From the NCBI RefSeq assembly GCF_010093625.1, contig NW_022985372.1, positions 404,663-468,662 of the forward strand: a stretch of 64,000 nucleotides of DNA. The letters are read 5' to 3'. The position numbers and the translations under genes are program-made. The stretch's first letter is position 1. Every line of letters begins with the position of its first letter. This DNA is from Macroventuria anomochaeta (Eukaryota > Ascomycota > Dothideomycetes > Pleosporales > Didymellaceae). Under the pieces are notes generated by a model that saw only the letters and a program-made list of their open reading frames with translations, was not told the origin of the DNA and ran no database searches. Below are positions 11,820 to 24,284 of this stretch, piece after piece.

Positions 11820-12997
11820 TTACTTCTTCGCATCAAATTTCGGATCCGCAGCATTAAGTTCCCCATCATACTCAAGCTGCACCTCCTTCTCCTCACCCTC
11901 CTCGTCAACCAGCAACGCATGATTCACCTTGATCAGATGCCACTCATGTTCATCGTACGTTGTCGGCTCGCTGGCGACTATCGTGTGCTTACCAATCTTC
12001 TCGCCCTTATCCAGCACAGCTTCCTCGTTGACTATTTCCTCGCCATCAGGGTGTCCCGGGTACTTCGTATTCAGCGTGCGGCCTGCGAACTCGGACCAGT
12101 ACAAGCTGGGCGGCTGCTGGGTAGCGTGATTGCGGAAGCGGATTGCGAGGAGCTTTGTGCCATCGGTGGTGCAGAAGTTGAGGGAACTGGGAGTGTTGGC
12201 GGCACCGAGCTTGGCATGCTGGAGTTGAAGGATCTGCAGAACGGTTTTGCGCATAGCAGCGAGCATGGCTTTGAGGGGGTATGGCTTTTCCCATGTTGAC
12301 TTGTCGCCGTGGTTGGTCAGGTTTGTGATGTAGAGTGCTGCTGCGTGTTCGGAATCTGTGGAGCCGAAGATGTTGCAATATGCGTCGAAGGAGAGAATGT
12401 CTGTCAAGTCGCGACGGATGGCAGAGAAATTGGAAATCACGCCGTTGTGCATAAAGACATGGCGGCCGAAGACGAAGGGATGGGAGTTGACCTGAGTGAC
12501 AACGCTGCCGCTGCTGGCTCGAATATGGGCAAAGACGCAGTGGGTTTCGGTGTTCTCGCACAGTGATTTAAAGTTGAAGTCGTTGATAGGTGGACTTTGA
12601 GACTTGTAGAGTGCCGGTCGAAGGCCGGTGACGTGCTTAACGTAGGACGACGCTGCCTCGGTGTACCCTGTAACATTATGCCAGTGAGTTGAGAGATCAA
12701 GGATAGAATACATGTAGGAGGACAAGAAATGGAAACGTGGCATCTGGGGATTCAATGTTTGAGTACATGTGATGAATACGTACAGGCAACTCCCAGCCCA
12801 TCCATGTTCAACAACGAGTTGCGCATGCGCAGGAGCTCATCTGAGGTGTGGTCGAGTTCTTTGTCCTCCCCATGTGGTAGCAGTTTTGGAAGGTAGTGTT
12901 CTGAGCATTGCTTGCTGATGCTATTGGCAGGTGTGATCAAGACGTCTGACAATAGGCATGGCTCTGTAGGTGAGATGTATGCAAACCAACGGCACAT
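11820..12997 (-). CDS. DUG3: Class II glutamine amidotransferase, Dug3-like
   Basis: Predicted 353 aa, exons 12784-12997 and 11820-12667 (118-bp intron; 1062 nt, in frame). The protein begins MCRWFAYISPTEPCLL, so Cys2 becomes the N-terminal nucleophile after Met removal, as in class II amidotransferases. Family motifs include NSHPFVFGRHVFMHNGVISN and GSTDSEHAA. Length and start match yeast Dug3, which with Dug2 cleaves the gamma-glutamyl bond of glutathione in the cytosol. Dug1 and Dug2 are not in this window. The intron is longer than its neighbours but joins WYTEAAS correctly. Assignment by family; the exact substrate is inferred. Confidence 0.88.
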
Positions 12998-13738
12998 CTT
13001 TGTAAAGATCTGAGTTGTCCTTTGTTTAAGAAGGCTTCCAGAAAGGCTGAATAACTGAAGAGAAAACTGAAGTAGACAGCCTCTCTGAATAATTCCTCTT
13101 GCTTGTCTTATGCGTGCTGTTAGTGATACGGTGCGGAGACCGTGTGACCTGGTACGTGTGCTTAGGTGGTAGGTTAGGTGCAAGACGGTGGCTGGAAGCA
13201 CAAGATGTGCTTGGAGATGCAAGGAGGAGATTTGACGAGAAGTCGAAGGGAGCGAGGCTTGCGATAGGTGTTCTAGTGTTCTAATGCTGTGTCCTCACCA
13301 GACTTGTTGTGTGAAGGTGTTCAGGTGGGGCAATCGGTGCGGGGCAGCCTCGTGGAAGGCACATATCTCCGCTCTCATGTTGCAGAAAAAACGGGCTATA
13401 AGGATTCTGTCCTTCGAGGCAACAGCACCCCCGGAACAATGCAAGTAATTACCAAAACTTGAATGGAATACTCAGCCCAGGTGTAGAGAGTATATTACTA
13501 ATTTTGAGCAATTAATAGTGTTGTGGTGCTGAGTTATAAGCTGTTGCTCGTGATTTTGGCGGTCGCTTATCCGCCACTTTTTCTGCAACATGAGAGCTCC
13601 GCCACAGCTCCTTCTCTAACGTCGCATGCAACTGACTAGTTGTCGGTAGAGTTGTGTGCATAATAGAAAGCGCAAAGCATATTGTTGTGACTTCGAATCG
13701 GCCCACTTCACGTGCAGGTAGGTTGTAGTGGTGGATCG
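12998..13738. other. Intergenic region upstream of the Dug3-like gene
   Basis: No coding frame is supported. It holds the promoter of the minus-strand Dug3-like gene and ends at the LTR-like insertion. Confidence 0.5.
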
Positions 13739-14011
13739 TGTGACAAATGGAGTCTCAAAATATGTTGCAGTAAATGCAATAAGTGAAGGTGTAACCGCGC
13801 AGGGCAGTAAGTCAGGGGTAACCGCGCGAAGCAGTAAAATCAGTATATTCTGTTGTTCTGTTGTTCAGTGTTCTGTCTCACTCTCGACCCCCAGCGGGGT
13901 CTGTTTACATGACGTATCTGTCGTTCAGACAGAAAGTGCTATTGGAACAGGCAAGAGCACTGCACCAACACACGTGGCAGACATGACCGCTTTACTCCAT
14001 AAACCGTCACA
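13739..14011. mobile_element. Solo-LTR-like retroelement remnant, copy 1
   Basis: About 273 bp bounded by TGTGAC and GTCACA, a perfect 6-bp inverted terminus. From 13798 onward it matches, in inverted orientation, the sequence at 63788-64000 (for example the shared run GTCTGTTTACATGACGTATC). Near the left end a block (GTAACCGCGC...GCAGTAA) occurs twice in tandem. I see no target duplication (flanks GATCG and AAATA), so the outer boundary is provisional. Left of 13798 there is no second copy in the window to compare with. It ends only 166 bp before the start codon of the FAD monooxygenase. Confidence 0.7.
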
Positions 14012-14068
14012 AAATATGCATGCAGTAAGATTGAGATGCATGTACATCTTCCGGCATAATCCCCTGCT

Positions 14069-14075
14069 TATATAG
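14069..14075 (+). promoter_or_regulatory. Probable TATA box of the FAD monooxygenase
   Basis: TATATAG lies 109 bp upstream of the ATG at 14178 and just outside the LTR-like element. Spacing fits a TATA element with a short leader. Call by position only. Confidence 0.5.
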
Positions 14076-14177
14076 AGGGATCAGGTACACCAGGTCTTAC
14101 TTCCGATCTCACAGACAGTTCAGCCGTCTCGTCTCTTCCAAACAGTTCACTTTGCAGACAATTTCTCGGGATACCCA

Positions 14178-15537
14178 ATGGCACAACCCAGTCAACCGCT
14201 TAGAGTCGCCGTAATAGGCGCCGGTATAGGTAGGGAGTCCTTTGCTGCGACATTCCCAGTGAAGAGAAATCTCACATAGCACAGGTGGCCTCTCTGCAGC
14301 AATAGCCCTACGCAATGCGGGTCATGCTGTCACTGTGTATGAGAAGTATCCATCGGCCTTCACAAGCACGACCTTACCACTGTCGAACGCCATTGCAATG
14401 GGTGCAAACATCAATCGCATCATCGACAGATGGGGCTTCGATTTCGCAAAAGCAAAACCGGGCCTCAACAAGAAGGAGAGGATTTTTCACGGCGAGACCA
14501 TGAAACAGATGCACCACATTGACTTCAAATACAACCGCAAAGAGTTTGGGTACGACTGGTTGTTGATGCGCCGACAGGCGTTGCACGAGGGCTTGCTGAA
14601 CATAGCTGCGGAAACGCCGCATGACCGAGTACCGATTGAAGTCCGAATGGGCCGAGAAGCGGTTGCGCTAGATTGCGAAGAGGGGGGGTTGGTCTTCAAG
14701 GGCGGTGAGGAGGTAGTCAGTGACTTGGTAGTGGTGGCAGACGGTGTGCACAGCAAGCTCATCGATGAAATCACCGACAACACCACGCCTCCGCTGCAAG
14801 CTGGACGTACAGCATATCGTTTCATGGTCCCGCGCGATAAGATCATGGCTGATCCAGGCCTGAGGGCCGTGTACGAGAACGAAGAGGAAGGATTGTCGTA
14901 CTACCAGATTCCCGAGAGAAGAATCTATTTCCTCGTCGCGCAATCGGATGAGGGCGAGTCCTTCTACTGTCTGCTCATGCACCCAGCAATGGAGACGAAC
15001 AGGGACGCGATTGGCAAGTGGAGTGTCGAGGGTTCAAGAGCGGAATTACAGAAGTTGACGGAGAACTTTCATCCGGTTGTGAAGAAGCTCTGCGAGCTCG
15101 CAGTGACACCGTTGCTTTGGACGATTTGCTGCAGGGAGCCATTAGCATCGTGTGTCAAAGGAAGAGCTGTTGCAATCGGAGATGCTTGCCACCCACACCT
15201 GCCACACCATGGACAGGGAGCAGCAGCAGCAGCTGAGGATGCAGCTTCTCTTGGTGTATTCCTGTCTGGAGTTCAGCAGCCTGTCACACCGAGCGGTGTG
15301 CCCGCAGTCCTCAGGCGATGGGAGTCGTTCAGATTACCGCGGGTTAAGGCGATTCAACTGATCACCATTACCTTTCCCATGCCGATTGAGGAGCTGGAGT
15401 CTAAGATACGGGCATTGGGATATCATGGTGTCTTGCCACAAAATGTGGATAGTCATGAGAAGATGATAACTCGGTGGCTCTTTGGGTATGATGTTGAGGC
15501 AGAGGCGGCTAAGTATTGCGAGGTTTTCCAGGTCTAG
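14178..15537 (+). CDS. FAD-dependent monooxygenase, salicylate hydroxylase-like
   Basis: Predicted 434 aa, exons 14178-14229 and 14285-15537 (1305 nt). Class A flavoprotein monooxygenase that would hydroxylate an aromatic substrate using NAD(P)H and O2. The N-terminal Rossmann motif VIGAGIGGLSAAIALRNAG is completed only after removing the 55-bp intron. The second FAD site reads AVAIGDACHPHLPHHGQG, and DLVVVADGVHSKL is the conserved middle (DG) motif. It resembles salicylate or 6-hydroxynicotinate hydroxylases; the substrate cannot be read from sequence. An LTR-like element lies directly upstream. A second enzyme of the same class is encoded at 52953-54286. Confidence 0.9.
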
Positions 15538-16782
15538 TCGATCGAGGTCGTAGAAATTTCAGATTCGCATATCTTTTGCTCGAAGTAGGTGCTGCATTCG
15601 GCAAGAAAGAAAACGACGATTTGTAACGACTTCGGCGAGCATCGACGCAAGACTTACATCAATGATTTGACAGCCAAGGAATAGTGTTCATACATCATCT
15701 CGTCGAGCCGTTGGCCCAGACTGACATCAAGCCACAAGATAAGAAGCTATCACTGGGCAGCCGGAGGGGTTCTTGATGGATCTTGATCATACGACACCTA
15801 TCGCAACAGCTCTCGAGAAAGGTGTAATATTATGCGGGCCCGCACAGACAGAGTAACAGCAATAGCGTGTGTTGTCCGTCGGAAAACATCGTGTCCAGAT
15901 AAGAGGTGCGGCTCCGCTACCTGGTCAGCCTGGACGAATACAGCTATCTTTACCAGAAGATTGCGGAGATTCAAGAACTTTCCAGCCTCAATCTAAGACC
16001 GAAATGCATACGCATTTAGGCATCGCAATCGAGAACCTTGCTCAGTAGTGCGGGGGGAGTAGTGGCTGCATGAAGCCGCTGTTAGTCTACGCGTGAGGCG
16101 TAGTAGATAGCGGCAACGGTGGACTGAACCCAGCACTGGGGTTCGTATAAACACTGTAGTAAACTCGGTTGATATGTGCTGGTGAACGGTGAAGAGTAGT
16201 GACTGTCAGAGTCCTTGGAAGCTTGGAGGCTGGCACTAACACCAGTGGAGTGCGAGTGAATGGGCCTGTGCCCTGGGCCGCCACTGGCGATACGGAGCGA
16301 CACCGTGATGTGAGAGTTATCCAGAACACACACCTTCACAAAGGCACAAGCGAAAGGTTCGGGGCAAACATATTTTCATACCAGCGTTTTATGGTGTTGT
16401 TGAGCGTGCCTTCCTCTCGGAGCGAACTTCTCCACAAAAACGTTAAAAACGTCACGGAATAAACAAATGTGAGCTACGGCCGCCTATCCGAACTCCGGGA
16501 TGCCTGCCGTATGCACAAAACCACGACACGCCCCAGACTTTCTTACGCTCTTCTTCACTTCATCTTATTGCATCCCAAACTGTTGCGCCTGTCTCACCTC
16601 CATCTAGATCTGCGAGCGCGTCACGTGATGGTCAGCTAGTAGTGTACACCGAAGAGGCTATGATTGGAGGAAAACTGCAGCCATTAGGCCTCGAAAAGAC
16701 CTGAGAAACGCCGTCCTCAAGATCACACTCGCTGAATTACACTCATTGTTTTTATTGATGTTCACAGGCAACTAACTGAAAT
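15538..16782. other. Intergenic region, no gene recognised
   Basis: Only short uninformative frames occur on either strand. No repeat shared with the rest of the window was noticed. Confidence 0.45.
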
Positions 16783-17725
16783 ATGGCACCGTTGGACTCA
16801 GCACTCGTATGCAATTGGTTGAGGACCGGCAATGTCGATAGCAGCCTTCAACACAACGCTACACCTATACCAACGAATCGTTCTCCGATAGACCGAAATT
16901 CGAACACGTTCGCGCGATCCAGGCACATGCACGATATTCAACCTAAGCAGACAGATGACGCAAATGCCGTCGATTGCGACTTGCTTTTGTAGGAACGGCA
17001 TAGCCGCAGAGTGTCTCAGGCAATGCACAACGTCTGGCACGCGAATCGAAGATTGCATCCCTGTCATTCTTGGCTTTCACCAGCATCAACGAGGGTCGGG
17101 ATGTTTTGTCTGAGCCGCTCGATGCTGTCATCTGATTTGCTTTCCGAAAATGTCGAAAAGATGCGTTCGACATCAGCGAGGTCAATGCGTTGCTCCATTG
17201 GGCTCATTCAGGCTTGTATCTCTGAGCAAGCATCAGACGACCTGTTTCCGTCAAAACATGCCTGGGTTAGGACCTCGTCTGCGCTTGCACAGCCAGAGGC
17301 AGACTTCAGCCCTCTCTGTGATCAGTTGTGACAAATGGCCGCTAAGACTGGCGGCACATCAGCGCCTTCGAACTGTAATTGACTTGCATCGCAATGGAGG
17401 AACAGTTGTGGCCATTTGTGCGCAGCGGGGATGGCGACTTGAAGCATTCACATTCACTGGAGCGATTCCATTAATATTGGCGGATATTTACGGCCCTAGC
17501 CCACCAGCAGCTTGATCCAGGCGCCGTCTATTTCGTCGACGGTAAGCTGTTTTCGCTGTTCGGCTGCAACGAAGCAAAACTTTCGCACAGGTCGCCTGAC
17601 TAAGGCACCGCCACTCTTTGGTGCATTCGAATTGATGGCCTTCATTCGACCTGGAGACGCAACGAGCGGGGCCTTTCGCGTGTCCGGGGTTGTGAAAACT
17701 CTGTGCCGCTGCCAATGATCCATAG
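16783..17725 (-). pseudogene. Possible degenerate coding relic
   Basis: Two minus-strand stretches have protein-like composition but are cut by stops and frame changes. One starts near 17723 (ends QLTVDEIDGAWIKLLVG). The other, near 17080-17300, reads through a TGA into MEQRIDLADVERIFSTFSES. I recognise no family and could not join the pieces with introns. It could be an old, decayed gene or chance. The motif TGTGACAAATGG near 17337 also occurs at 13739. Confidence 0.25.
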
Positions 17726-17873
17726 GTCAAATCCGCTACGCTGCAATCAGCTAGCTGGCTCTGTATACCCAGAACTGCGCTTTACCGTTTCCAACCCCTA
17801 GTCGCATGCTTCGCTCACCATCGACCAGATCCACCAGCAGGGTGCTGGAGAGATAACCTGCGCCTGCTTTTTG

Positions 17874-17880
17874 TATAAAG
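17874..17880 (+). promoter_or_regulatory. Probable TATA box of the amino-acid permease
   Basis: TATAAAG lies about 275 bp before the chosen ATG at 18154. The stretch in between is pyrimidine- and CAAC-rich, as in long fungal 5' leaders. Confidence 0.4.
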
Positions 17881-18153
17881 ACTGTGCCAATTACCCCGGG
17901 AGACTGGTTCGATAAAGTGGTACGCGACTTTCACTCCGCGATACAGCTCACTTCACGTCCACTACCTCCAGTGCGACTCTATTATAGCTTCGGCTCCTTC
18001 ATCCACTCGACTTGACGTCGATTCCCTTGCGCCACATCCAAAGCGACACTCCTGTTTAAACCTCACGCGACATTGCCCATTACCAAAGCGACAACTCCTC
18101 AAGCAACCTCATTCCCACGCAACACTACCTGCGCAACAACCACCCTTGCAGCC

Positions 18154-19936
18154 ATGACTACCGCGGAGAAGAAGTACTCCAACGAATTCGTTCGCGAAAC
18201 CTACAACGGCGGCGACCATGATATCCAACATGGTACGGTAACTGATAACTCCGATGACCTCCAACGCCATCTTGGAAATCGCCAGATCCAGCTCATCGCT
18301 ATTGGTGGCTCCATAGGTACAGCGCTGTTCGTCAGCATCGGCGGTGCCCTCAATAAGGGCGGTCCTCTCGGTATCCTGCTCGCTTACACTGGTTATTCAT
18401 GCGTGATTGCGCTCGTGAACAATGCCATGGCCGAAATGGCTTCTTACATGCCCGTCAGCGGAGGCTTCATTCGAATGGCTGGCCACTGGGTAGACGAAGC
18501 ATTTGGTCGGTAGCACAATCCCACTGATCATGGTCCATGTAACTGATTTAAATAGGCTTCATGGCTGGATGGAACTTCTTTCTCTACGAGGCCTTGCTTA
18601 TTCCATTCGAGATTACTGCGCTCAACATTGTCCTGAAATATTGGAGAGACGATATCCCCGCTGCGGCTGTCTGCGCTGCTGTCATTGCGCTTTACGCAGC
18701 TTGCAACGTTTTGGCTGTCAAGGCGTATGGTGAGGCAGAATTCTGGCTTTCCGGCGGTAAAGTCATTCTGATCCTCATCTTGTACTGCTTCACTTTCATC
18801 ACGGTAAGCGGCCGCGCACCATTGAGGTTGCATCCCACGGAACTGACGATATGCAGATGGTTGGTGGTAACCCCCAAAAGGATGCGTACGGCTTCCGTCA
18901 CTGGCGCGACCCTGGCCCACTCGGAAGTCTGTACACCACCGGTGATCTCGGCCGCTTCGAAGGTTTCCTCGGTGCTCTCTGGGCTGCTTCGTTCTGTATT
19001 GTCGGCCCTGAGTACATTTCCATGGTCTCCGGTGAGGCCAAGCGACCACGTGTCTACATCAAGAACGCCTTCAAGACCGTCTACGTCCGTTTTGGCGCTT
19101 TCTTCATCCTCGGAGCTCTCTGCGTTGGCATCGTTCTCCCATACAACGACCCCACGCTTGCCGATGTCCTCTCCTCAGGAGAGAGCAGTGCTGCTGCCTC
19201 TCCCTACGTCATTGCTATGGGCAACTTGGGAATCGGTGGACTTCCTCATCTTGTCAACGCTCTGTTGATCACCAGTATCTTCTCTGCTGGTAACACCTAC
19301 ACATACTGTGCCACTCGCAGTCTGTACTCGCTCTCGATCGAAGGCCGCGCTCCCAAGTTCCTGCGCAAGTGCACGAAGAGTGGTGTACCCATCTACTGCT
19401 TTGTCGTTGTCATGATCTTCCCCTTCCTGTCGTTTTTGCAGTTGTCAGACAGCTCTGCAACTGTTCTGAACTGGTTGGTCAACATCGTCACAGCTGGTGG
19501 ACTCATCAACTTCATCACCATGTGCATTACCTACTTGTGCTTCTACCGCGCCTGCAAAGCCCAGGGACTCGACCGCAAGGCCCTCCCTTACACCGGATAC
19601 CTTCAACCCTACGGCACGATCGTAGCCCTCGTTATCCTTGTCTGTGTGATCGGCGCATATGGCTACTCTACGTTCTTGCCTGGCAAGTTTACGATCGAGG
19701 GTCTCTTCACCTACTACACCATGGTGTTCATTGCACCTATCACCTTCACTTTCTGGAAACTCTTCAAGAAGACCAAGTGGCTCAAGCCGCATGAGGTTGA
19801 CCTTGTCTGGGACGCACCCGTCATCGACATCTATGAGGCATCCTTCATCACTCCTCCTGTCGGTTTCTGGACCGAGATGCTTCAGCTCATTGGTTTCAAG
19901 CGCAACGTCCCTGTCGACAAGAGAGCCGAGGCCTAA
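18154..19936 (+). CDS. Amino-acid permease (APC/YAT family)
   Basis: Plasma-membrane proton-coupled amino-acid importer of 559 aa; exons 18154-18505, 18556-18803, 18857-19936 (1680 nt). Twelve hydrophobic segments are expected. Family signatures are LGNRQIQLIAIGGSIGTALF at TM1, YMPVSGGFIRMAGHWVDEA, and FCIVGPEYISMVSGEAKRP. The start at 18154 (MTTAEKKYSN) follows a GCC and gives the usual hydrophilic N-terminus; an in-frame ATG at 18073 would add 27 residues of low-complexity sequence. Substrate range (general versus specific) cannot be decided from sequence. Confidence 0.93.
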
Positions 19937-21603
19937 GCTTGACGCGACTCGTCGCAATGACTTGCTATGATTATGATCCAACGTTCGGTGGATAGATACC
20001 CTTGTGCCCGCGCGTGCACGCTCTGGCTTCATAACGAATCAATACTCGTTTGCTCAAATCCTTAGTTCAGCATTGGAATGTGTCAGGTGATGGAAGACTC
20101 TGCTGCTCCTACCCTTGCGACAAGCAGAAAAGTCATATTTGCAAGACTTTGATGGATCACACCAATACAGTACAAGCACGAGTAAAACTGTTTTCGAGCC
20201 AATACGAACCCTTTGCGCGAAATGTCCCCTTGCGACAATGACATATCTACTCCAGCGACAAACACGTTGCGACCGTCCACGCTATGGACTCCTGACTATG
20301 CGCGCATAGAGTATAAGAAAAACGGTTGCAAATGGCAGCACTCAGCGAAGCGGTAAATGAGCACATACGATGTGCCTGCCGTGCCCGACGTTCGAAACCA
20401 ATACCTTGCACGGAAAAGCGGATCCAGGCGGTCGACCATGCTACGCAGGCCCACCAGCCAAGATAAAGATCCCACCCGTTCTGTCCCTGTTGATCTCGGT
20501 CGCACGTTGCACCATCAAACTGGATCCTTTCCCAAGATAAGAGACCTTACGTTGTTGTTGCGTGTGCAGCCTGCCCACCTGCGTCTCTGCACACAGCAAG
20601 CCTCACCAAGCCACAGGCCTTGGCACAGATCACGACAAACTCGCATTCGGCCCCCATCAGCCGCTGACGTCGCACGCACACTTCCACTCCGCCTCCGCCC
20701 CGCTGCTACCTCGATACACACCGGTTGTGCCGTGTACCGTCTGCCAAACCGAAGTATTTCGCAACATGTGGGCCCACGGTAATTTTCCTCCACTGGGGGT
20801 GCCCAGCTTCTCGGTTTCCCCCATGGGCGTTAGACCTCGGAGCTGCCTGACTTACGTAAAGCGCTTACATCCACGTGCGACGGCCGTGCGGATCAGTAGG
20901 GCCCGGAGTGCTGGTTTGACGTCGAGCCGGTTTATGTTGCGCCGGGATATGGAGCTCTTAGCAAGCTTCGAGTGCTTCCTCAACGACTGTGAGAATCATG
21001 AAATGAGGAGGTGCGCTTGGCGACGCGCAAGTTGAGGATGTGCGTGAAACATGGCGCACGAAATGCATGCCGGAAAAGAGTGGGAGGCCGAGGCCGGGCC
21101 GATGCGTGTGGACAACCTGGTGCCTTGATATCTGGGGTCTGGGGAAGTGGAGGTTGACAGACGGTAGACCTACAGGCTTGGATCTTCGGAGCTGGCGTCA
21201 TCTGAGTAGCTGTGCATGGCTCAAATCTTGAAAGCTGTGGCGTTTTATGAGACACGAGGCGAAAGTTGCAGAAGAGCACTTGGCTCGAATACATTGCAGG
21301 AATGACGGAGCGACGAGACGCAACTCATGTCGATTTGTCTGAAGCATGCAAGATGCGAGTATCGATGAGGTAAAGATCAATAAGATGTAAGAGGCATGCG
21401 TCGAGATTGTATTTGAAAACATTTGGAGACCGCAGTCTTCGATCTTGTGTACATGTATGTGTTGGTACAGTCATCATTCTATCAGAAGAGACCAGTCTAC
21501 ACGAATATGAAGTTCCCAGAACGCCGCGCTGGAATCCAAAGTAAACCTTATCAGCCCCACAGTGAGAACGTAAAACAAGTCATAAAAAGCCAATTTGCCC
21601 TCC
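19937..21603. other. Intergenic region, no gene recognised
   Basis: A long gene-poor stretch between the permease and the LtrA-like gene. The frames present have no recognisable domains or plausible intron joins. Confidence 0.4.
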
Positions 21604-24284
21604 TCAACTTGTCCGCGCCCTCCCCAACCTCCTCAAATCCTCCCCATCACTCCCCTGCTCACCATCACTCCCCTGCTCACCATTCCAATTAACACTCTCA
21701 TACCCCCGACTCCTCTCTTTCTCCTTCTCCTTCCCCTTCCCCTTCTCCTTCCCCTTCCCCTTCTTATCCTGGCTTCTGCTTGGGTTGCGCTCAGGTAGCG
21801 GTGGAGAGATGGCGAGGCCTATCTGATCTACCTCTGATGAGGAATGGGAGTGAGATGGGGTGTGGTACGCGAAGTCAACGATGTTGTGTCTCGTCTCATT
21901 TGCGTCGGAGCGACCCCGATGATGTTCGTTAGTGTGGACGGGTGGCGAAGGGACGGAGATGTGTGTTTGTGTGCGTGTGAGCGGGACGTTGGCCGTGCTG
22001 GGCACTCTGCTCAGTGGTGCGGAGCGAGATGGTGAGCGAGAGGTGTTACGGCTTTGCGAGTGCCGAGGCAGGAGGTTGAGCGTGCTGGTGTCGATGGTGG
22101 AGATTGTCGAGGTGCCCCATGAGGCGCCGCGGCGGGCGTTGCGACGGGAGGTTTTGCGAGAGAGTGCGAGGAGGATATTGTCTAGGAAGAGGACTACTAG
22201 AGATGTCAGCATTGTCAAGCTTCCTCCAGATTGCTCTTTGAGGAAACGTTCAGGGGTATGTAGCGTAGATGTAGGGAAAGAGGAGAGAGAAGTGACTTAC
22301 CAGTAACGAAACACAGCACCACAATAGCTATCATCCAATGACTTGCCTTAAACTTGAAGCCCACAGTCGACTTGTCGCCAATGACAGCAGCAACACCAAC
22401 GATAATAAGTGCAAAGCCTACAACTACGCGGTTGATCATCTCCCCGAACTCGTACTTCGTTTTGTGCATCTTGTTGAACCAGTACAGAATCGCGAGCACA
22501 AGGAGCATAGCGCCAGCACCGATATAGAACGACATAACGGTGACGTTGAACACATCGTATATCGCGTCTAGACGAACCAGTGTTTCCTGTTGGGTGTCTT
22601 GGGTGGCTGTTTGTCTCATGGGTGTGACAGCGTTGAGCTTCGCAAGCGTGTCGGCGTGCGCTTCGAAGACGAAGACTTGGGCCTTGGTGAAAAGGGTACG
22701 AACCAGCTCACCAGTCTTGTTGTTCCACGCTTCGCTCTTGAAGCCGTAAGTGTCGGTGTAATTGTTGATTGCTGTCAGGTTGAGACTCCAATCGTATGTT
22801 TTCTCCCACTTCTTACTTCGAAAACGGTCATTGATAGTGTGCATACTCTGGTTGAGATAAGCTACATATGCAAAAGCGTCATGGAAGTCGTCAGCGGGGT
22901 CGGAATAGTCTTCACACTCGAGGCTCCACATGAACCTGAGAGCTTGGACTGCCGAGTTCCAGACGATCAAGGAAGTGTTTCCTTCAACGCAAATCACGAT
23001 CGCCATGTGAAGCGGGTAGTGAAGCAGTGACCAGATCTGTTGACGCAGGGTGCCGAAGCGGTCTTCGGAGAACTGATCGAAGTAAAGCATGTAGATGAGG
23101 TACTGCAGGTGGTCAGGGGCTTGCTCGAGTCTTGATATCCGAAAAGCCTACCAGAAGCACAACTGCCGATACTACAGAACCGAGCTCGGTAGAGTTGTTC
23201 TTGGCTTGCCCTTTGGTAATGCAAGCAACGCTCTTGACCATACCAATGATGCCTTCGCCAATGATGATAAGTGTGAGCAACTGCAAGCGTTCGACAATGT
23301 GCGTGTATTTGAAGCTGACAATACGCCATGTCATGGCAATGAGAAGGATCGCCAGTCCTTCAACAATGGCAATGACGACCCTGTCCGCTCATCAGTAAAT
23401 TGATCATCACAACGGGTGTCTTCGGCCTTACCAAGTAATCTGTTCGTCCAAGCCTACTCCATAGTCGCGAAATACAACTAAGGTAATGGCATACGCTGCA
23501 GCCGCAGCTATGTAGATAGCAGTGCTCAGACCCAGTGGCAATAGTGTCTGGCGGAACATTCGTCCCTGCCACATGACCACAGCGTACTGGACTGCGATGC
23601 ACGCGCGAGACACCACAAGCACAATGGCAAAATGCCTGTAAGACTCCCCATCATAGCTGTTGTTGTATTTGTCGAAGACAGGCCCTGCGAACACGAAGCC
23701 AGTGAAGACCCCGAATTGGATGGCCTTATGCAGTCGACTCCAGACGCAGTCGATGCCGAAACGGACGTCGAATAACGTTGTGCTGAGCCAGGTAAACCAC
23801 AATAGCGTGAACAGCTTCAAGTAGTTGACAAGTGCTGTGTGGATATCAGTGACTCGCACCTGCAACAGTGTGTGGAACTCACATTGAGCATCAGTGTGTT
23901 GGTGCATAGCTGTGAAGTAGGCTATGGCTCCTTAGTCAATCATCTGGCTATACATGCATCCAACATACCTAGATTCGCAACGAAGAACAAGTCGTAGAAC
24001 AACTCAATACTACTAGCCTCATGATGCGGCTTGTAGATGACGATGTTTCCACTACTTGTACGTCCGTTGCCTGCAAGCATTGTTGTAGCCGAACTCTCTG
24101 CTGTACTCGTCGCAATAGTCATCTTCTCTACATCTGATGCGCGATTGAATAGCGCCTCGCGCGCAACTTCGTTGATGGGCGATGCCAGTAATGGTAAATA
24201 GCTCTTGATGTTCTCGTCTTCCAGGTCTTGCGTGTCTCGAGAGCGATGACGCCTCCTGACGCTGAAGTATCGGCTAAGGTCCAT
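21604..24284 (-). CDS. LtrA-family (low temperature requirement A) membrane protein
   Basis: Predicted 796 aa in six exons: 23969-24284, 23883-23930, 23432-23834, 23152-23380, 22301-23102, 21604-22196 (2391 nt, in frame). The family start motif SSIELFYDLFFVANL, split by the first intron, is followed by many membrane segments, for example HIVERLQLLTLIIIGEGIIG. The C-terminal cytoplasmic tail is Ser/Arg-rich and ends in Lys/Glu/Gly repeats. PF06772 proteins are widespread in fungi but their biochemical role is not established. The ATG at 24284 is used; another in-frame ATG lies at 24308. Confidence 0.88.
21645..21680. repeat. 18-bp coding tandem repeat
   Basis: Two exact copies of an 18-bp unit (CATCACTCCCCTGCTCAC) within the last exon of the LtrA-like gene. 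They encode a repeated hexapeptide (GEQGSD) near the C-terminus. A length polymorphism between strains would be expected. Confidence 0.85.
21712..21770. repeat. Polypyrimidine low-complexity tract in coding sequence
   Basis: CCTTCTCCTTCCCC-type repeats on the plus strand encode the KGKGKEKGKGKEKEKE tail of the LtrA-like protein on the minus strand. Confidence 0.8.
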
